Of a DNA stretch of 36,196 nt, positions 1 to 9,433 are shown piece by piece. Source of the stretch: Mariprofundaceae bacterium. GTDB lineage: Bacteria; Pseudomonadota; Zetaproteobacteria; Mariprofundales; Mariprofundaceae. The number at the start of each line of letters is the position of its first letter. Positions within the stretch are counted from its first letter, which is position 1. The notes beneath the pieces are model-generated. The model searched no databases and had not been told where the DNA came from. It saw nothing but the letters and a program-made list of their open reading frames with translations. Position numbers and translations under genes: made by a program. The stretch is from assembly GCA_027018935.1 (NCBI GenBank), contig JALUXZ010000222.1:1-36196 (forward strand). The letters run 5' to 3'.

Positions 1-140
1 ATGCGTGGATATGCGATTCAAAATTGCCAACACCAAGACGGCAAGCGCAAGTAATAGCAACGCTATTGCTAAGTTTGCCAACGCAGGTGTTGGTGATTTT
101 GGACGCATAGGCACCATTCATTGAGTTGATCAGCGCCTCC
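1..140. mobile_element. Family A fold-back MITE-like element, copy A0 (truncated by the window start)
   Basis: Matches 5334-5493, 5498-5657 and 18832-18992 (GGATATGCGATTCAAAATnnCCAACA...AATAGCAACGCTATT...TTGGTGATTTTGG...GAGTTGATCAGC..CTCC); followed by CTAG. Confidence 0.85.
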
Positions 141-193
141 CTAGGGGTGAAAAGCACAAGTTTGGCGAAGTACCGAGGTTTTTCGAGGTGCCC
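141..193. mobile_element. Family B element, 3' half only (B0), directly abutting A0
   Basis: CTAGGGGTGAAAAGCACAAGTTTGGCGAAGTACCGAGGTTTTTCGAGGTGCCC matches the 3' arm of B3 (14338-14390); followed by TATA. Confidence 0.85.
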
Positions 194-304
194 TATATTT
201 AGTGCCAAATCAAGAAACTTCACCTTGCCTGATAAATACACCTTGAGTAGCGTCCCGCTTCTTTTAGAAAATCTGTTTATTTACTTGTTATATTGGGGAC
301 TACA

Positions 305-1906
305 ATGCTCGAAATTATGCGCAATCAAGCACAATCATGGCTAGCCAAGCTTATTCTTGGCGGTATCGCTCTTTCATTTGGATTGTGGGGCATCGGCGAT
401 TACTTTACAGGCAGCCGTGTTGCTTATGTTGCTGAAGTCGATGGCAAACCAATTAGCGACTTAAGTTTCACACAAACCTATGAGCGCCAACTTAATAGTT
501 ACCGCTCCATGCTGGGACAGCAGTTTTCAAAAGCCCTGGTTGCTCAACTGGGGGTGAAAGACAACACCTTACAAACCATGATTAATCGTCAATTGATGCT
601 TGATGAAGCATCTCGCATGGGGCTCGTTGCCTCTGATGCAGCACTATTGGCTTATGTACAAAACAATCCAACCTTTCAACAGGCTGGCACTTTTGACCCG
701 CAACGTTACCACACATTCACACGCAACATGGGTTTTGCAACCACCCGTGATTATGAAGATGATACCCGTGTCAATCTAATGATTGATGCCCTGCAAAAAG
801 CCATTGTTGATTCAGCTCAAGTCAACGATGCAGAAATTCGCGCTCAATTTGAACGTGAATTTGCACAGCGCACCATTGCCGCAGTGATGATTGAACCAAC
901 AAACCTTCTCAAAGATATTAAAATCGATGATGCCACAGCACGCGCTTGGTATGATAGCCATAAACAAGATTATCACTCCAAACTACAAGTAAAAATCAAC
1001 GCTGTTGAAATCAACCCTGTCGAGCTTGCCAAAGATATTCGCATTGATGAAGCTGATATAGCCGCTGCTTATAAAGCTCGTAAAGCCAACTGGACTAAAG
1101 ATGGTGTCAGTAAACCACTTAGCGAAGTTCATGATGAACTGCTCAAATCATTAACGACTGAGAAAGCCCGCGATGAGGCGTATGAATTATCACAAGATTT
1201 GGATAATGCCTTGGGCATGGAAGATTCACTTCAAGCCGCTGCCAGCAGCCTAAACCTTCCTGTTTATAATGTTGATGCGATTGATGCCACGAAAGCACGT
1301 ACAGACAAGCTTCTTGGCAGTGACCCTGCTTTGATTCAACAAGCTTTCACCATGACCCCAGGTGATAGCGTTGATATTATTGAGCTTGATGATGGGCGTT
1401 TTGTAGCTATTGAAACCTTGCAACGCATTGAACCAGCACCACTAGCATTTAAGGATGTGGCGACTGAAGTATATGCCGATGCCCGCAAATCTGCGGCTGC
1501 AGACAAAGCCCGCGAAGTTGCCGAAACACTGCTTGCAAATACTGGCACGTTAACACCTGATGCGATGGCACAAAAAGGCGGTTATGCAAAATTCCTTTCC
1601 AAGCCTGTGCGCCATAGCGGCATCGGTGATGATGCAAGTTGGCTGACCCCAAGCATTATTGATGCAGCATTCAAAACAGGCGTAAAACAATGGGCTGCTA
1701 AAGCCGTTGCCACATCACGCGGCCTAGCATTGGTTTATGTTACAGAAGCAATCGCAGGTGATGATGCTGTCTTTGCCAAACAAAAAGATGCTATCGCACT
1801 TGAAGCAGCCAAAGCCAAAGGTGCTGTACGTTTTGCTCGTTGGATTTCAACAGTTCGTGATCGCCATGAAATTGTTATTCATAAGAACGTACTTGAAAGC
1901 ATATAA
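305..1906 (+). CDS. ppiD: PpiD/SurA-N-type periplasmic chaperone (membrane-anchored)
   Basis: N-terminus MLEIMRNQAQSWLAKLILGGIALSFGLWGIGDYF is typical of PpiD (cytoplasmic tail, single TM, SurA_N-like region). Start moved to the ATG at 305. The parvulin domain is not evident. Confidence 0.75.
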   Translation: MLEIMRNQAQSWLAKLILGGIALSFGLWGIGDYFTGSRVAYVAEVDGKPISDLSFTQTYERQLNSYRSMLGQQFSKALVAQLGVKDNTLQTMINRQLMLDEASRMGLVASDAALLAYVQNNPTFQQAGTFDPQRYHTFTRNMGFATTRDYEDDTRVNLMIDALQKAIVDSAQVNDAEIRAQFEREFAQRTIAAVMIEPTNLLKDIKIDDATARAWYDSHKQDYHSKLQVKINAVEINPVELAKDIRIDEADIAAAYKARKANWTKDGVSKPLSEVHDELLKSLTTEKARDEAYELSQDLDNALGMEDSLQAAASSLNLPVYNVDAIDATKARTDKLLGSDPALIQQAFTMTPGDSVDIIELDDGRFVAIETLQRIEPAPLAFKDVATEVYADARKSAAADKAREVAETLLANTGTLTPDAMAQKGGYAKFLSKPVRHSGIGDDASWLTPSIIDAAFKTGVKQWAAKAVATSRGLALVYVTEAIAGDDAVFAKQKDAIALEAAKAKGAVRFARWISTVRDRHEIVIHKNVLESI

Positions 1907-1918
1907 ATAAATCTCTGA

Positions 1919-1950
1919 GCACATAAACGCACTGTGCTGCGTTTATGTGC
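1919..1950. terminator. Stem-loop between the convergent ppiD and sensor kinase genes
   Basis: Perfect 13 bp inverted repeat GCACATAAACGCA-CTGTGC-TGCGTTTATGTGC between stops at 1906 and 1954; only a weak T-tract. Confidence 0.6.
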
Positions 1951-1953
1951 CTC

Positions 1954-4900
1954 TTACGACATTGCCAACACCTTACAAATTGCCTGCGATAATTCGGGAA
2001 TTTGAACAGGCTTTGTGATAACCATCGTGTTTTTCTTTTCATCGCCTTCCAGTTTTACATCACCATGGTCATAACCCGTGACAAGTATAATAGGCACTAA
2101 CGCATTGGTTTGGCGAATTTCCCTAGACATATCCACCCCTCCCATTCTTGGCATAACCACATCAGTGATAACAACAGAAATCTTATCCCCATATTGCTTA
2201 AAGCATTCAAGCCCCTCAATACCATTACATGCTGTAATAACCTTATAACCCAAATCTTCAAGAACTTCCTTCATAGATTGAAGAAGCATCTGTTCATCAT
2301 CAACCAACAAAAGCATTTCACACGCTGAACTTTTCACAACTTGTGAAATAACACTATCGCTGCTCACTTCATCTACATCAATAAGCGGCAAGTAAACTCG
2401 AAACATACTTCCAGAAGAAACCTTGCTATCCACTTCAATCACACCACCGTGTGAGGTGACACTTCCGAAAGCCGAAGACAAACCAAGCCCTGTCCCTTGC
2501 CCCACGGCTTTGGAGGTAAAGAAAGGGTCGAAAATATTTTCCATTATTTCAGGGCTCATGCCATGCCCACTATCGGATATGCTTAATAATGCATATTCAC
2601 CAGGCGTAAGTTCTGGATGTTTGTAGAAAAAAGAAGCCTTAGGACTACATCGCTCTAAGCTTAGAGTAATACATCTTTCGGAGCTTTCAGCAACCGCATC
2701 GCGAGCATTATTCAGCATATTCATCACAACTTGCTGGATTTGACCTGCATCACAATGCACCATCATGTCTGCATCATGAATATGAAGCGATAGATTAATA
2801 CTCTCTTCCACGCCAAACTTTGCAGTCGCGAAGCCTTCTTCAACAATCGCTCCTATCTGCGCAGCCTGTTTATCCTGCGAAAAGTCTTTATGGGAAAATG
2901 CCAATAACTGCTTAACCATTTCTCCAGCCTGTTGAGATATATCAGTGATTGCATCAAGGTAAGGAATGGCTTGAACATCATGTTGCAGCTTCTTTTTTCC
3001 CAAGTATGCCTTACCAACGATGGCTCCCAAAAGGTTGTTGAAGTTATGTGCCACACCGCCGACCAGCACCCCCAAAGCCTGCATTTTCTGAGCCTGCCGA
3101 AATTGTTTCTCCAATGAACGATGCTCAGAAAGATCGCTCACCATACCAATAAAAACTTGTTGTTTATCAATCTCCATAACATTTATAGATAACGCCATAG
3201 GAAATTCCGAACCATCTTTCTTAAGACCCCGAACCTCAATAGAGCCTCCGGTGCCTGCAAGGTTCCCCTGCTCTGTCTGACAATAATGCTGTAAACCTAT
3301 TTGATGCCTTTCTCGATATTTCTCAGGCATTAATATCGTAATATTCTGCTCAAGGACTTCATCTTTGCTATAGCCAAAGATATGTTCAGCGGCTGGATTA
3401 AATGACTTTATCGCGCCTTTTTTATCAATGGTAATAATGCCCTCTAACACATGATTGACCACCGCACTCATATGCGCACTCACGCGCATCAACTCTTCAA
3501 CGATACCATTGAATGAGTTAGCAACGTTTCCTAACTCATCTTTCGCCAACAACTCAACAGGTTTACCAATATCCCCTCTACGCATGCGCTCAGCAGTTTC
3601 ATCCAGCGCACGAATTGTATTAATAACCGACTTATAAAAAGAAGCGAACAAAAACAATAAAATCAATGCCAATAAAACAGCCGCGAGTTTGATATTATAT
3701 TGAAAAACCTTGTTATCAGCGATTTGTTTCTGCAACTGATCTGTAACATATACCATCGAGGTATTATTGAATGCATAGCCTCTTTCAATGGTCTCAGTAG
3801 CCATCTGAAAATATTTAACCGATGTTATCGATAGAGCCTGTTCAGAGTGAAACATCCGCTCCGTTGCAGCAAGAAAATCCTCCACTTGGGCTCTAAATGT
3901 AACAAATAAAATTTTACATGCTTCAAGGTTTTGCGATGCCATAGGCAGCCTGGCCACTCGCTCCAGTGTTTCCAGTTGCGTCTGAATCTGCCCAACCATT
4001 GTAGCAAGCATCAGAAGACCATCTCTCGACATCCTTTTAGCAGTTAAAAAACCCGCCCCCTGACCTCGCAACTGAGCAATATTTTCAAGCAATTTGGGCA
4101 TCACCTCCAACTGCATGGTCAATAGGTTATGTAGCCTAGGCTCTTCTTCAAAAGCGAGTCCACTTTCTTCCCCCACATCACGCATATGATGGATCAGGAA
4201 GTCTATAATTTCCGTGTGAGCCTGCCATTGCTGCAATTGACTCATACCCTGCTTCTTTATCATCGCCCAACGAGAATCTACCTGTGTTGTCCAATGCCTA
4301 GAAATATGCCTTTGTTGCTGACTATGGCGCTGAATCATACGGTGCCGCTCTAGTAAAATCTTGTCAATTTGCGCTGTCTTTTGCTGCAATGCTTGCCTAA
4401 ACATCCCTGAATTGGAAAAACTAGCATTTGTCATACCACGGTGTTCCGCAAAGCTTTTAACCATGGCTTCAGTCAGATCAATATGCTCAATGCCAAGCAT
4501 TTTTAACTGAGCTGCGGCAACATCCTGCTCTGCCTCACGAATTTCGCTCCACATCAAAACACTCAGAGGTATGACAAAAAGCATACTAATAAGAGTAAAT
4601 TTTTGCGGGTATTTGAGTCTATACATCAAGTGTATCCCAGAATACAAAACGAGATTTCCACCTTGAACTTTCTGTTCGCATATGCCCAGCATTGCAATAA
4701 CCAATAATAAAAAAGAAATCGCCGTAAGCATAGAAATAGACGTTAAATATTCATAACCTTCCGGTGCTTCAGGCACCAATATATTCATGCTTATTCCCAG
4801 CAAAGCGAGCAAACCCAAAAGAAGAATCAATGTATGAGTAACAAATCCGAAGTGTCTTATCTTTTTACGAGAGAGCAATAAAAAAAGAATACTACTACTA

Positions 4901-5277
4901 AGTAAAAAACCTGCCGTCGTCGCTGGTGACATACGTCCTGAGTATGGGTTAGATACATCATAAGCATGCGAATCAAGCAGCAGGTTATCAATACCCCATC
5001 GAACAGAAAAAACATCCTGCAATAACGGCAGCATTGCAACCAAAGCAACAAACGCTGATAAAAATCTACAGAGTGAAAAAGCCGTTGCTTCGTTGCGGTT
5101 CAATCGAAAAATAACGACTGCCAACAAGATAAAACACAACGCTGTGTTGAATGTTATATTGGCAATACTTGGAAGTAAGACCGCTAATGCAGCATGGTCA
5201 GTCAGCCAACCAATCAGTACTATAGCACTAATCAATACCACAATCATAACGACTTTGTTTACGAAATCCTTGGTCAT
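1954..5277 (-). CDS. Membrane hybrid sensor histidine kinase (multi-TM, HAMP, PAS, HisKA, HATPase_c, REC)
   Basis: PAS region NPAAEHIFGYSKDEVLEQNITILMPE; H-box VGGVAHNFNNLLGAI; N/G boxes NMLNNARDAV, DSGHGMSPE, GQGTGLGLSS; REC LLLVDDEQ...ITDVVMPRMGG. Confidence 0.92.
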   Translation of the reverse strand: MTKDFVNKVVMIVVLISAIVLIGWLTDHAALAVLLPSIANITFNTALCFILLAVVIFRLNRNEATAFSLCRFLSAFVALVAMLPLLQDVFSVRWGIDNLLLDSHAYDVSNPYSGRMSPATTAGFLLSSSILFLLLSRKKIRHFGFVTHTLILLLGLLALLGISMNILVPEAPEGYEYLTSISMLTAISFLLLVIAMLGICEQKVQGGNLVLYSGIHLMYRLKYPQKFTLISMLFVIPLSVLMWSEIREAEQDVAAAQLKMLGIEHIDLTEAMVKSFAEHRGMTNASFSNSGMFRQALQQKTAQIDKILLERHRMIQRHSQQQRHISRHWTTQVDSRWAMIKKQGMSQLQQWQAHTEIIDFLIHHMRDVGEESGLAFEEEPRLHNLLTMQLEVMPKLLENIAQLRGQGAGFLTAKRMSRDGLLMLATMVGQIQTQLETLERVARLPMASQNLEACKILFVTFRAQVEDFLAATERMFHSEQALSITSVKYFQMATETIERGYAFNNTSMVYVTDQLQKQIADNKVFQYNIKLAAVLLALILLFLFASFYKSVINTIRALDETAERMRRGDIGKPVELLAKDELGNVANSFNGIVEELMRVSAHMSAVVNHVLEGIITIDKKGAIKSFNPAAEHIFGYSKDEVLEQNITILMPEKYRERHQIGLQHYCQTEQGNLAGTGGSIEVRGLKKDGSEFPMALSINVMEIDKQQVFIGMVSDLSEHRSLEKQFRQAQKMQALGVLVGGVAHNFNNLLGAIVGKAYLGKKKLQHDVQAIPYLDAITDISQQAGEMVKQLLAFSHKDFSQDKQAAQIGAIVEEGFATAKFGVEESINLSLHIHDADMMVHCDAGQIQQVVMNMLNNARDAVAESSERCITLSLERCSPKASFFYKHPELTPGEYALLSISDSGHGMSPEIMENIFDPFFTSKAVGQGTGLGLSSAFGSVTSHGGVIEVDSKVSSGSMFRVYLPLIDVDEVSSDSVISQVVKSSACEMLLLVDDEQMLLQSMKEVLEDLGYKVITACNGIEGLECFKQYGDKISVVITDVVMPRMGGVDMSREIRQTNALVPIILVTGYDHGDVKLEGDEKKNTMVITKPVQIPELSQAICKVLAMS

Positions 5278-5333
5278 TTGCGCTCCAATACTTGGAAGTT
5301 ACAACAGTTGCGCCTTCAAACAAATCAACCTAG

Positions 5334-5493
5334 GAGCTGCTGATTAACTCTGAATAAGTGGATATGCGATTCAAAATCACCAACATCAAGGCAGCAAGCG
5401 CAAGTAATAGCATCGCTATTGCTAAGTTTGCTAACGCAGCTGTTGGTGATTTTGGGCGTATAGACATCATTCATTGAGTTGATCAGCTTCTCC
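5334..5493. mobile_element. Family A fold-back MITE-like element, copy A1
   Basis: 160 bp imperfect palindrome GAGCTGCTGATTAACTC...GAGTTGATCAGCTTCTCC; preceded by CTAG (5330-5333); tandem with A2 across CTGG. Confidence 0.88.
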
Positions 5494-5497
5494 CTGG

Positions 5498-5657
5498 GAG
5501 CTGCTGATTAACTCTGAATAAGTGGATATGCGATTCAAAAGCACCAACATCAAGGCAGCAGGCGCAAGTAATAGCATCGCTATTGCTAAGTTTGCTAACG
5601 CAGCTGTTGGTGATTTTGGGCGCATAGGCATCATTCATTGAGTTAATCAGCACCTCC
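5498..5657. mobile_element. Family A fold-back MITE-like element, copy A2
   Basis: 160 bp imperfect palindrome nearly identical to A1; followed by CTAG (5658-5661), matching the CTAG before A1. Confidence 0.88.
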
Positions 5658-5740
5658 CTAGCTAACATTGAATTTGCAAAGGCATATAACCACAAAACCA
5701 TAATGGTAAATATCCAACTATACCAGTGACTTTTTTCATT

Positions 5741-5770
5741 AAAAAAAAGCCGCTCAACGAGCAGCTTTTT
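5741..5770 (-). terminator. Intrinsic terminator downstream of hemE
   Basis: Minus-strand hairpin AAAGCTGCTC-GTT-GAGCGGCTTT followed by a T-tract, 3' of the hemE stop. Confidence 0.75.
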
Positions 5771-5790
5771 AATGTCATCAAAGATACAAA

Positions 5791-6858
5791 TTATCGGTGA
5801 TATTTCACAGACTCCTCGCGCACAGCTTTAAAGAACTCAATGGCATGCTCTGGTGGAACATCTGGCGTGATGCCATGCCCAAGATTAAACACATGACCAT
5901 TACCTGTGCCAAACTTGGCAAGAATATCTTTCACCTCTGCGCGAATACGCTCTGGTTTGGCATACAACATCGTGGGATCCATATTCCCTTGCAAAGCAAC
6001 ACGATCACCCACACGGCGTTTAGCTTCATCAATATCAATTGACCAATCCAAGCCCAATACATCACAGCCTGTATCTGCCATCGCTTCCAACCAGCCCATG
6101 CCACCCTTGGAGTATAAAATAACAGGCACTTTTCGCCCATCATTTTTACGGGTTAATTGCTGCACAATACGTTGCATATATTGCAATGAAAAATCATTGT
6201 AACAGCTTGTATTAAGAATGCCGCCCCATGTATCAAAGATTTGCACTGCTTGCGCACCACTGGCAATTTGACCATTCAAATATGCAGCCACTGAATCCGC
6301 CAACTTTTCAAGCAACAAATGCATCGTTTCAGGCTCATTAAACATCATGGCTTTTACTTTCGAGAAGTTTTTAGAGCCACCACCCTCAACCATATACGTT
6401 GCCAATGTCCACGGACTACCAGCAAAACCAATCAGCGGAACACGTCCATTCAAATCTCTACGAATGGTGCTCACAGCATCCATTACATAACCAAGCTCGC
6501 GGTTTGGGTCATCCAATACTGGTAGTTTTTCTACATCTGCTTTACAAGTAATTGGGTCAGGAAATTTAGGCCCTTCCCCCGTACCAAAGGTTAGTTCCAT
6601 ACCCATTGCTTCAGGTACAACTAAAATATCAGAAAACAAAATCGCAGCATCTGCATCAAGAATATCAATCGGTTGCAATGTCACTTCACTGCACAGTTCA
6701 GGAGAGCGGCATAAATTCAAAAAACCACCTGCTTTGGCACGTGTAGCACGGTATTCCGCTAGATAACGACCTGCCTGACGCATCATCCAAACTGGCGTGC
6801 GCTCTACATCTTGGCGCAAACATGCGCGTAAAAACAAATCATTCTTTAATTCAGTCAT
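5791..6858 (-). CDS. hemE: Uroporphyrinogen decarboxylase
   Basis: [62 protein letters not shown]. Confidence 0.97.
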   Translation of the reverse strand: MTELKNDLFLRACLRQDVERTPVWMMRQAGRYLAEYRATRAKAGGFLNLCRSPELCSEVTLQPIDILDADAAILFSDILVVPEAMGMELTFGTGEGPKFPDPITCKADVEKLPVLDDPNRELGYVMDAVSTIRRDLNGRVPLIGFAGSPWTLATYMVEGGGSKNFSKVKAMMFNEPETMHLLLEKLADSVAAYLNGQIASGAQAVQIFDTWGGILNTSCYNDFSLQYMQRIVQQLTRKNDGRKVPVILYSKGGMGWLEAMADTGCDVLGLDWSIDIDEAKRRVGDRVALQGNMDPTMLYAKPERIRAEVKDILAKFGTGNGHVFNLGHGITPDVPPEHAIEFFKAVREESVKYHR

Positions 6859-6955
6859 TTTATTTTCCTTTTAACCACGGTAGTTATTCAGTACCGCTGT
6901 AATATATAACTATTCAAAACGCTAGAAGGGGAAGTCAGAAGCAAGCTGAGCTTCC

Positions 6956-7732
6956 TTAGTCCCAGATATAACCTTCCGTTGGCGATGATGCCGAAGCAAA
7001 TGCCCTTTTGGGCATACGCCCTGCCAAGTGAGCCAATCTTCCTGCCCGCACGGCATCCCGCATAGCACGCGCCATCATGCACTCATCTTTTGCTTCTGCA
7101 ATGGCAGTGTTAATCAATGCGGCATCCGCACCCAATTCCAAGGCTTTCGCCGCATCCGAAGCTGTACCAATCCCCGCATCCACCACAATCGGCACATTCG
7201 CACGTTCTTTAATCACACGAATATTAAAGGGATTCGCCAAACCACGACCTGAACCAATCGGATTACCCAAAGGCATCACAGCAACACAGCCCACCTCTTC
7301 CAATCGCGTCGCCACAATCGGATCATCATTGGTATAAACCATCACTTCAAAATCTTCTGCAACCAGTGTTTCCGCCGCTTTAATAGTTTCCACAACATTT
7401 GGATATAAAGTTGCTGTATCACCAAGCACTTCCAACTTCACCAAATTCCAACCACCAGCTTCCCGCGCCAAACGCAGCGTACGTACAGCATCCTCAGCAT
7501 TAAAGCAGCCTGCCGTATTGGGTAAAATAGTATATTTTTTCGGATCAATATAATCGAGCAGGTTTTCCTTGCCCATATCTGTAATATTCACACGCCGTAC
7601 AGCCACCGTAATCATCTCAGCTTCCGAGGCTTCGGTTGCCAGCTTGGTTGTTTCAAAATCTTTATATTTTCCTGAGCCTACAATCAAACGTGATGTAAAC
7701 TCATGTGTTCCAACTTTAAATACGTCACTCAT
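6956..7732 (-). CDS. thiG: Thiazole synthase ThiG
   Basis: [91 protein letters not shown] open to 7753; [12 protein letters not shown] start preferred. Confidence 0.96.
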   Translation of the reverse strand: MSDVFKVGTHEFTSRLIVGSGKYKDFETTKLATEASEAEMITVAVRRVNITDMGKENLLDYIDPKKYTILPNTAGCFNAEDAVRTLRLAREAGGWNLVKLEVLGDTATLYPNVVETIKAAETLVAEDFEVMVYTNDDPIVATRLEEVGCVAVMPLGNPIGSGRGLANPFNIRVIKERANVPIVVDAGIGTASDAAKALELGADAALINTAIAEAKDECMMARAMRDAVRAGRLAHLAGRMPKRAFASASSPTEGYIWD

Positions 7733-7739
7733 GCTCTGC

Positions 7740-7937
7740 TCATCCCCCACCAATCATGTGCACCAACTCAATGCGATCATTTTCTTCCAACTGTGTTGCT
7801 GTATATTCACTTTTAGGCACCACTTCCATATTGCGCTCAATGGCAATCATACGCTGTTCCAAACCCAACTCCGCGACTAGATCAGTCAAGTTTGTTGCTA
7901 CCACCTGTGTATTTTCGCCATTTAACTGAATCTGCAT
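7740..7937 (-). CDS. thiS: Sulfur carrier protein ThiS
   Basis: 65 aa beta-grasp-like protein [12 protein letters not shown]... with a C-terminal GG, directly upstream of thiG. Confidence 0.92.
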   Translation of the reverse strand: MQIQLNGENTQVVATNLTDLVAELGLEQRMIAIERNMEVVPKSEYTATQLEENDRIELVHMIGGG

Positions 7938-8018
7938 AAAACCATGCCTTTTTTATGTTTTCTTTAATAATAACACGTTATTTCGACAGAAAATGAGCAA
8001 AAACCGCCATCTTACAAT

Positions 8019-8489
8019 TTGACCCAACCATCGATACCCCGTAGATTGTCACGCATGCTAGCAGCAAGCACAGCTTCACCCAACCCAAGCGTAAAAATAA
8101 CTCCCAAACCTGAAAATTGGTCGGGTGTTGCTCAGGGTTTTATCGCTGCGAAAGAAGCCTTTCAAACACGTTCTTTACAAGAAGCTGAAGATATTTTATT
8201 GGAAATTTTAGAGTTTGCTCCCGCTGAACCCAAGGCTTGGGCATGGCTTGGGCATATCCAGCAATCACAGGGACAAGAAAAAAAAGCAGACCAACACTTC
8301 CAAAAAGCCAAGTCTCTTATTGCAAAAAAACATAACCAACAGCCTGAAGAAGCAAGTTCATTACCTTTAGCACGCATATTATGGAAGCAGGGCGAACATC
8401 AATCGGCTCGCTCTATGCTGGCAGTGTTGTTATCCGCAAAACCAGAAGATGAAGTATTACTACAATTATCCGCAGCATGGGAGGAATAA
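8019..8489 (+). CDS. Small tetratricopeptide-like protein
   Basis: [46 protein letters not shown] resembles a TPR. Start uncertain (TTG at 8019 or ATG at 8055). Confidence 0.7.
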   Translation: MTQPSIPRRLSRMLAASTASPNPSVKITPKPENWSGVAQGFIAAKEAFQTRSLQEAEDILLEILEFAPAEPKAWAWLGHIQQSQGQEKKADQHFQKAKSLIAKKHNQQPEEASSLPLARILWKQGEHQSARSMLAVLLSAKPEDEVLLQLSAAWEE

Positions 8490-8491
8490 AC

Positions 8492-8941
8492 ATGGCGCAA
8501 CTAAAGATCCTCGTACTGCATGGTCCAAACCTAAATCTTTTGGGTACACGTGAGCCAGAAACCTATGGCTCACAAACGCTGGCAGATATTAATGCCGAAT
8601 TGATAGATTTAGGAGAATCTCTCGGAGCAGAGCTATCCACTTACCAAAGCAATCATGAGGGTGAACTAATTGATCGCCTGCATCTAGCTGGAAGTAATGC
8701 TTTTGACGGTATCATTATCAACCCCGCCGCTTATACGCATACCAGCGTTGCACTACGGGATGCTTTGCTGGCTATCGACCTGCCATTTATCGAAGTTCAC
8801 CTGTCCAATGTCCATCAACGCGAAGCCTTTCGTCATCAATCTTTTTTGTCGGATGTCGCAAGCGGTATTATTGCAGGTTTCGGAAGCACGTCTTACACAC
8901 TCGCACTACGCGGGTTGGTCTCACAACTACAAAATAAATAA
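8492..8941 (+). CDS. aroQ: 3-dehydroquinate dehydratase, type II
   Basis: [73 protein letters not shown]. Confidence 0.97.
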   Translation: MAQLKILVLHGPNLNLLGTREPETYGSQTLADINAELIDLGESLGAELSTYQSNHEGELIDRLHLAGSNAFDGIIINPAAYTHTSVALRDALLAIDLPFIEVHLSNVHQREAFRHQSFLSDVASGIIAGFGSTSYTLALRGLVSQLQNK

Positions 8942-8948
8942 CCCTAAC

Positions 8949-9422
8949 ATGAAGAAGGAGTTTACCTTGAACATTACTGAAATTCGCAAATTAATAAAGC
9001 TTGTACAAAGCTCAGATGTCACAGAAATTGAAATCACTGAAGGCGAGTCATCCATCCGCATTTCCCGCCAAGGAAGTGTTGCAGCAGCATCCACTTTTGC
9101 TGCGCCACAAGTAGCCGCCGCTCCAGTAGCCGCGCCTGCTCCAGACACGACAAGCGCAAGCGGCGACAATAACACAGCTCGCGAGCATGTTGTTAATTCG
9201 CCAATGGTCGGAACCTTTTACCGCTCACCAGGCCCTGACTCGGATGCATTCGTTAGTGAGGGAGACCATGTGAAGAAAGGTCAAACACTTTGCATCATTG
9301 AAGCTATGAAATTAATGAATGAAATTGAAGCAGAATACGCAGGTGTTGTTACAGAAATCTTGGTCGATAACGCTACGCCACTTGAATATGGTCAACCTAT
9401 TTTTGTTATCACACCAGCATAA
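8949..9422 (+). CDS. accB: Acetyl-CoA carboxylase biotin carboxyl carrier protein
   Basis: C-terminal biotinyl domain with [22 protein letters not shown]. The supplied ORF (8697) over-extends; start is ATG 8949 or TTG 8967. Confidence 0.95.
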   Translation: MKKEFTLNITEIRKLIKLVQSSDVTEIEITEGESSIRISRQGSVAAASTFAAPQVAAAPVAAPAPDTTSASGDNNTAREHVVNSPMVGTFYRSPGPDSDAFVSEGDHVKKGQTLCIIEAMKLMNEIEAEYAGVVTEILVDNATPLEYGQPIFVITPA

Positions 9423-9433
9423 GGAATATTATT

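Noticed and set aside
4857-5051. Short minus-strand ORFs inside the hybrid kinase gene
   Set aside because: Out-of-frame overlaps of a strongly supported CDS.
5334-5657. A1-A2 tandem as an ordinary rho-independent terminator pair
   Set aside because: Too long, no T-tract at the stem end, and copies recur elsewhere with flanking 4-bp duplications.
7569-7880. 103 aa plus-strand ORF antisense to thiG/thiS
   Set aside because: Lies opposite well-supported genes, with composition expected from the antisense strand; no family signal.
8697-8948. N-terminal extension of the supplied accB ORF
   Set aside because: It overlaps aroQ out of frame; the AccB-like sequence begins at ATG 8949 (or TTG 8967, which is preceded by AAGGAG).
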